Shown here piece after piece: positions 7,757-9,603 of a stretch of DNA of 9,603 nucleotides. The notes under the pieces are model-generated. The model did not search any database, had not been told where the DNA came from, and saw nothing but the letters and a program-made list of their open reading frames with translations. The stretch's first letter is position 1; each line of letters opens with the position of its first letter. Location of the stretch: positions 1 through 9,603 of the forward strand of contig QKDF01000269.1 in assembly GCA_003245395.1 (NCBI GenBank), in the 5' to 3' direction. This stretch comes from Clostridia bacterium (lineage in GTDB: Bacteria; Bacillota; Clostridia; Oscillospirales; Oscillospiraceae). Both the position numbers and the translations under genes were made by a program.

Positions 7757-8020
7757 TTATTCGCCGAAGTTGTTGTTGACCAGATCGGTAAGAGCAGCGA
7801 CGGCTTCCTTCTCGTCGGTACCGTCGGCAATCAGAGTAATGGTGGTTCCCTTCACAATGCCCAGGGAGAGGACGCCCAGCAGGCTCTTTGCATTCACACG
7901 GCGATCCTCCTTTTCCACCCAGATCCCGCTTTTGAATTCATTCGCCTTCTGAATGAAGAAAGTAGCAGGTCTTGCGTGCAGACCTACTTCGTTGTTGACC
8001 GTGATCTCCTGTGTATACAT
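7757..8020 (-). CDS. ptsH: HPr family phosphocarrier protein of the sugar PTS
   Basis: An 87-residue cytoplasmic protein, the normal HPr length. The active-site motif GLHARPA places His15 (phosphorylated by Enzyme I and passed to Enzyme II sugar transporters) with Arg17 beside it. The regulatory motif NAKSLLGVLSLG places Ser46, the residue that HPr kinase/phosphorylase modifies in Firmicutes to make HPr a CcpA co-repressor. His15 argues against a Crh-type paralogue. The start at 8020 has AAGGAG 9 nt upstream. A longer in-frame ATG at 8113 would lie on the predicted -35 box, so it is rejected. The gene stands alone: it has its own promoter and terminator, and no Enzyme I gene (ptsI) follows it. 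Because Enzyme I and permease genes are not in view, a dedicated (non-general) HPr role remains possible, though the sequence looks like a general HPr. Confidence 0.95.
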   Translation of the reverse strand: MYTQEITVNNEVGLHARPATFFIQKANEFKSGIWVEKEDRRVNAKSLLGVLSLGIVKGTTITLIADGTDEKEAVAALTDLVNNNFGE

Positions 8021-8084
8021 GATACAGCACTCCTTTTCCCATACGTGTTTGCAAGCTCCGCATAGTAAGTCATTTTCTTTTTTT

Positions 8085-8113
8085 ATCATATCTGTTTTTT
8101 CAAAAAGCGTCAA
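8085..8113 (-). promoter_or_regulatory. sigma-A-type promoter of the HPr gene
   Basis: On the minus strand a TTGACG -35 box (8113-8108) and a TATGAT -10 box (8090-8085) are spaced by 17 nt, with an A-rich spacer. Transcription would begin near 8078, giving a leader of about 58 nt. The -35 box overlaps one arm (8112-8119) of an inverted repeat whose partner is at 8156-8163. Confidence 0.85.
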
Positions 8114-8163
8114 CAGCGTTTTTCACAAACATTTTAAAAAAACCTTGACACTTCCACGCTGTT
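8112..8163. repeat. 8-bp inverted repeat upstream of the HPr promoter
   Basis: AACAGCGT at 8112-8119 and ACGCTGTT at 8156-8163 are perfect inverted copies 36 nt apart. The proximal arm overlaps the HPr -35 box. It could be a pair of operator half-sites bridged by a protein, or chance. Confidence 0.35.
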
Positions 8164-8459
8164 TTCGTCACTTTTAACCACGGTTTTCTTGGATGCAGGG
8201 CAATCTTGTGCAAGTTGCAGTAATTATTACATTTTTTTCCATATATCCGCCTGCTGTTCTTTCTCTATCCTATGCTGACTTCACTCTCATTCAGAAGCAT
8301 GCGCTTTGACACAGCCAAAAGCCTCTATCTCTTAGGCGGCAATGCCGGAACAATGTGCCTGCTATGGTGCTGCCATGCGGCCGAAGACAGTCGAATGCAG
8401 GTAAATTTTGTTACTTCATGAGAAATAATATCAATATTTTATAAATTTCAGCAATTTTA
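8164..8459. other. intergenic region, no supported gene
   Basis: This stretch between the divergent HPr and AraC-like genes has no recognised coding or RNA gene. It contains a bulged inverted repeat (GCAA-CTTG / CAAG-TTGC, 8200-8218), a short palindrome GTAATTATTAC (8220-8230), and a GC-richer island (about 8327-8395) with short self-complementary runs such as ATGG/CCAT. A 49-codon open frame (8272-8421, +) has no ribosome binding site. The last 50 bases before the regulator promoter are strongly AT-rich. Confidence 0.4.
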
Positions 8460-8491
8460 TTGCAATTCCGTTTCGCGAAATCTAGTATAAT
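8460..8491 (+). promoter_or_regulatory. promoter of the AraC-like gene with long spacer and centred palindrome
   Basis: A perfect TATAAT -10 box lies at 8486-8491. The best -35 box is TTGCAA at 8460-8465, giving a 20-nt spacer. The perfect palindrome TTTCGCGAAA (8471-8480) is centred exactly in that spacer, as in promoters controlled by DNA-distorting MerR-type activators or repressed by steric hindrance. An interrupted palindrome GCAAT-TTT-ATTGC (8451-8463) overlaps the -35 side. The start site would be near 8498, leaving a leader of about 160 nt. Confidence 0.55.
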
Positions 8492-8497
8492 ATAAGA

Positions 8498-8656
8498 TTA
8501 AATCAGGAACTTGTATCATCCGCAGTCCGCAGTCAAAAGCAAATGATCAGGGAGGTCTATTGTCGCCGTCTACCTCGACACAGCGATTGGCAAAGCGCTT
8601 GCAGCAACGGCTGTTTCCATCCACACAACAGATGTGTAAACAAAGGAGACATAGAT
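8498..8656 (+). other. long 5' leader of the AraC-like gene
   Basis: About 160 nt separate the predicted transcription start from the ATG at 8657. The leader holds a tandem 7-bp repeat (CCGCAGT at 8520-8526 and 8527-8533), a GGGAGG run (8550-8555) and a cre-like sequence GCAAAGCGCTTGCA (8590-8603). A 26-codon open frame with only a non-standard ATT start (8559-8639) ends 17 nt before the gene. No known riboswitch class is recognised. Confidence 0.4.
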
Positions 8657-9603
8657 ATGCGCCGATTCAAAACAGAAGTGCATAATTTGCTGGATACTTT
8701 CTATAAAACAGCAGCCGTGGGTGCGCTTTGCTTTGATCAAAACCTGGAGCTTCTTGCCTGTGTTCCAGAATCCCGCCTTGAGCAAAATCTAGCACTCCTG
8801 GGTATCAGCGAGATTGTGGACTTTTTCAAAAAAATCGCAAGTCAGGGCAGTAAATCCCAAAGAAAATACTATACTTTTATTTCCCGGTTTAATTTTGTTT
8901 CTAATGCGGTACCGGTATATTGCGGCAGCAATTTGCTGGGCATTCTGCTTACCGAACCAGTCATTATGCAGAAATCGAACGCAGAAAGTCTTTCTGCGCA
9001 GGCTGACCTCAAAGATTTTCCGGCTTCAACGCAAAGAATACTGGAAACGGCCTATTCGGAGATGTCCATTATTTCGAATGACCGCATTATTTCAATGGGC
9101 CGTGTTCTCTATAGTCTGACTCAGTCCCTTCTTCTGGACGACATCCCATTACAGGCACTCCACCGGGAGACGGTCAGCGGAACCCGCTCCGACATAAGCG
9201 ACAGCACAATCAGCGAATTCCGCAGAAGCGCTGCGCCTTTCAAGCATCTTCCTTACTGCTCTTATCTGAAAATCAAAGGTGCCATTCAGGCGGGAGATAC
9301 GTCAGAACTATTAAAGCTGATCAATGTCATCAACCCCCATGATGTTTCTGTGGAGCAGCTTTCTTCTGTAGATTTCCTGCGTTCCATGAAGGACGGCCTG
9401 ATCAAATTCTGCTCCTTGAGCTGCTATGCAGCAATTGATGCCGGAGCCGACTATGACAAGGTGCTCGGGCAGCTGGACAGCATTATACTGCGTACAGAGT
9501 CTCTGTCCAGTGTCCGCGATATCGACGAGCTGATACAAACCGCGATGATGACATTTTCGCGGGCTGTACTGACAAGCAGCATTCCCTATACGAAGCCGGT
9601 CAT
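8657..9603 (+). CDS. AraC-family-type transcriptional regulator, N-terminal part (3' end outside the window)
   Basis: The frame is open from the ATG at 8657 to the window end (315 residues plus two bases). The ATG has AAAGGAG (8642-8648) 8 nt upstream; an in-frame ATG at 8543 has none. Residues about 10-105 resemble the small sensory domain at the front of many clostridial AraC regulators: an FYKTAAVGALCFDQ strand-turn, then VPVYCGSNLLGILLTEPV, where family members usually have a 'pi..g..iGyl..gq' segment. Residues about 200-305 match the helical linker of such proteins: IKGAIQAGDTSELLKL, then LRSMKDGLIKFCSLSCYAAIDAG, the counterpart of the usual R-x-x-K-N...S-R-A-A-I-x-G-G run. The DNA-binding helix-turn-helix pair would lie beyond 9603, so the AraC assignment rests on the linker and architecture and is not proven. 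No membrane segment or signal peptide is seen. It is divergent from the HPr gene. Confidence 0.62.
   Translation, partial: MRRFKTEVHNLLDTFYKTAAVGALCFDQNLELLACVPESRLEQNLALLGISEIVDFFKKIASQGSKSQRKYYTFISRFNFVSNAVPVYCGSNLLGILLTEPVIMQKSNAESLSAQADLKDFPASTQRILETAYSEMSIISNDRIISMGRVLYSLTQSLLLDDIPLQALHRETVSGTRSDISDSTISEFRRSAAPFKHLPYCSYLKIKGAIQAGDTSELLKLINVINPHDVSVEQLSSVDFLRSMKDGLIKFCSLSCYAAIDAGADYDKVLGQLDSIILRTESLSSVRDIDELIQTAMMTFSRAVLTSSIPYTKPV

Noticed and set aside
6636..7952. 438-codon plus-strand open frame opposite uvrC and the HPr gene
   Set aside because: It runs across two well-supported minus-strand genes and the terminator between them, and shows no domain.
8300..8400. Possible cyclic-di-GMP (GEMM) riboswitch, suggested by the HD-GYP gene nearby
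   Set aside because: AAAGCC occurs, but the flanking conserved GEMM elements and tetraloop-receptor pairings are not recognisable.
8272..8421. 49-codon plus-strand frame in the intergenic region
   Set aside because: It has no ribosome binding site at either possible ATG (8272 or 8299) and no recognised similarity; probably chance.

Overview
This looks like chromosomal DNA of a low-to-mid GC Gram-positive anaerobe of the Clostridia, plausibly an Oscillospiraceae/Ruminococcaceae-type gut bacterium. The reasons are strong AGGAG-type ribosome binding sites, sigma-A-like promoters, T-tailed hairpin terminators, an HPr with both His15 and the Firmicutes regulatory Ser46, and a large AraC-type regulator of the clostridial kind. 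The taxon is an inference; no rRNA or tRNA gene is present. There are seven protein genes, two of them cut by the window edges. I see no insertion sequence, CRISPR array, phage gene or tRNA.

Layout, left to right. Bases 1-690 (+) hold the C-terminal part of a metallo-beta-lactamase-fold hydrolase. It converges on a three-gene minus-strand operon, and the two are separated by a perfect 16-bp hairpin (721-756) that can terminate from both sides. The operon reads from a near-consensus promoter at 5605-5633. Its genes are a small isoprenylcysteine methyltransferase-like membrane protein (5533-4988), a GH3-family (acyl-adenylate superfamily) protein (4947-3340), and a multi-pass membrane GAF / degenerate GGDEF / HD-GYP protein (3340-770) whose start overlaps the GH3 stop as TGATG. 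Next come uvrC (7661-5805, -) and an HPr gene (8020-7757, -), each with its own promoter; a terminator separates HPr from uvrC. A 636-bp intergenic region (8021-8656) carries divergent promoters. The window ends inside a plus-strand regulator (8657 onward) that resembles the N-terminal part of an AraC-family protein.

How they fit together. uvrC (nucleotide excision repair) and HPr (sugar PTS and carbon-catabolite signalling) are housekeeping genes. The unusual unit is the ICMT-like / GH3 / HD-GYP operon. GH3 proteins activate carboxylates as adenylates and usually pass them to an amine, ICMT-like enzymes methylate, and HD-GYP domains hydrolyse cyclic-di-GMP. Tight co-expression suggests a small-molecule or lipid modification step linked to cyclic-di-GMP signalling. 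This is a hypothesis: the GH3 protein lacks a recognisable phosphate-binding loop and its substrate cannot be read from sequence. The divergent region between HPr and the regulator has a promoter with a 20-nt spacer carrying a centred palindrome, and a cre-like site in the regulator's leader.

Several starts given here are shorter than the longest open frame: the HD-GYP gene at 3340, GH3 at 4947, uvrC at 7661 and HPr at 8020. They were chosen on ribosome binding sites, overlaps with neighbours and promoter positions.
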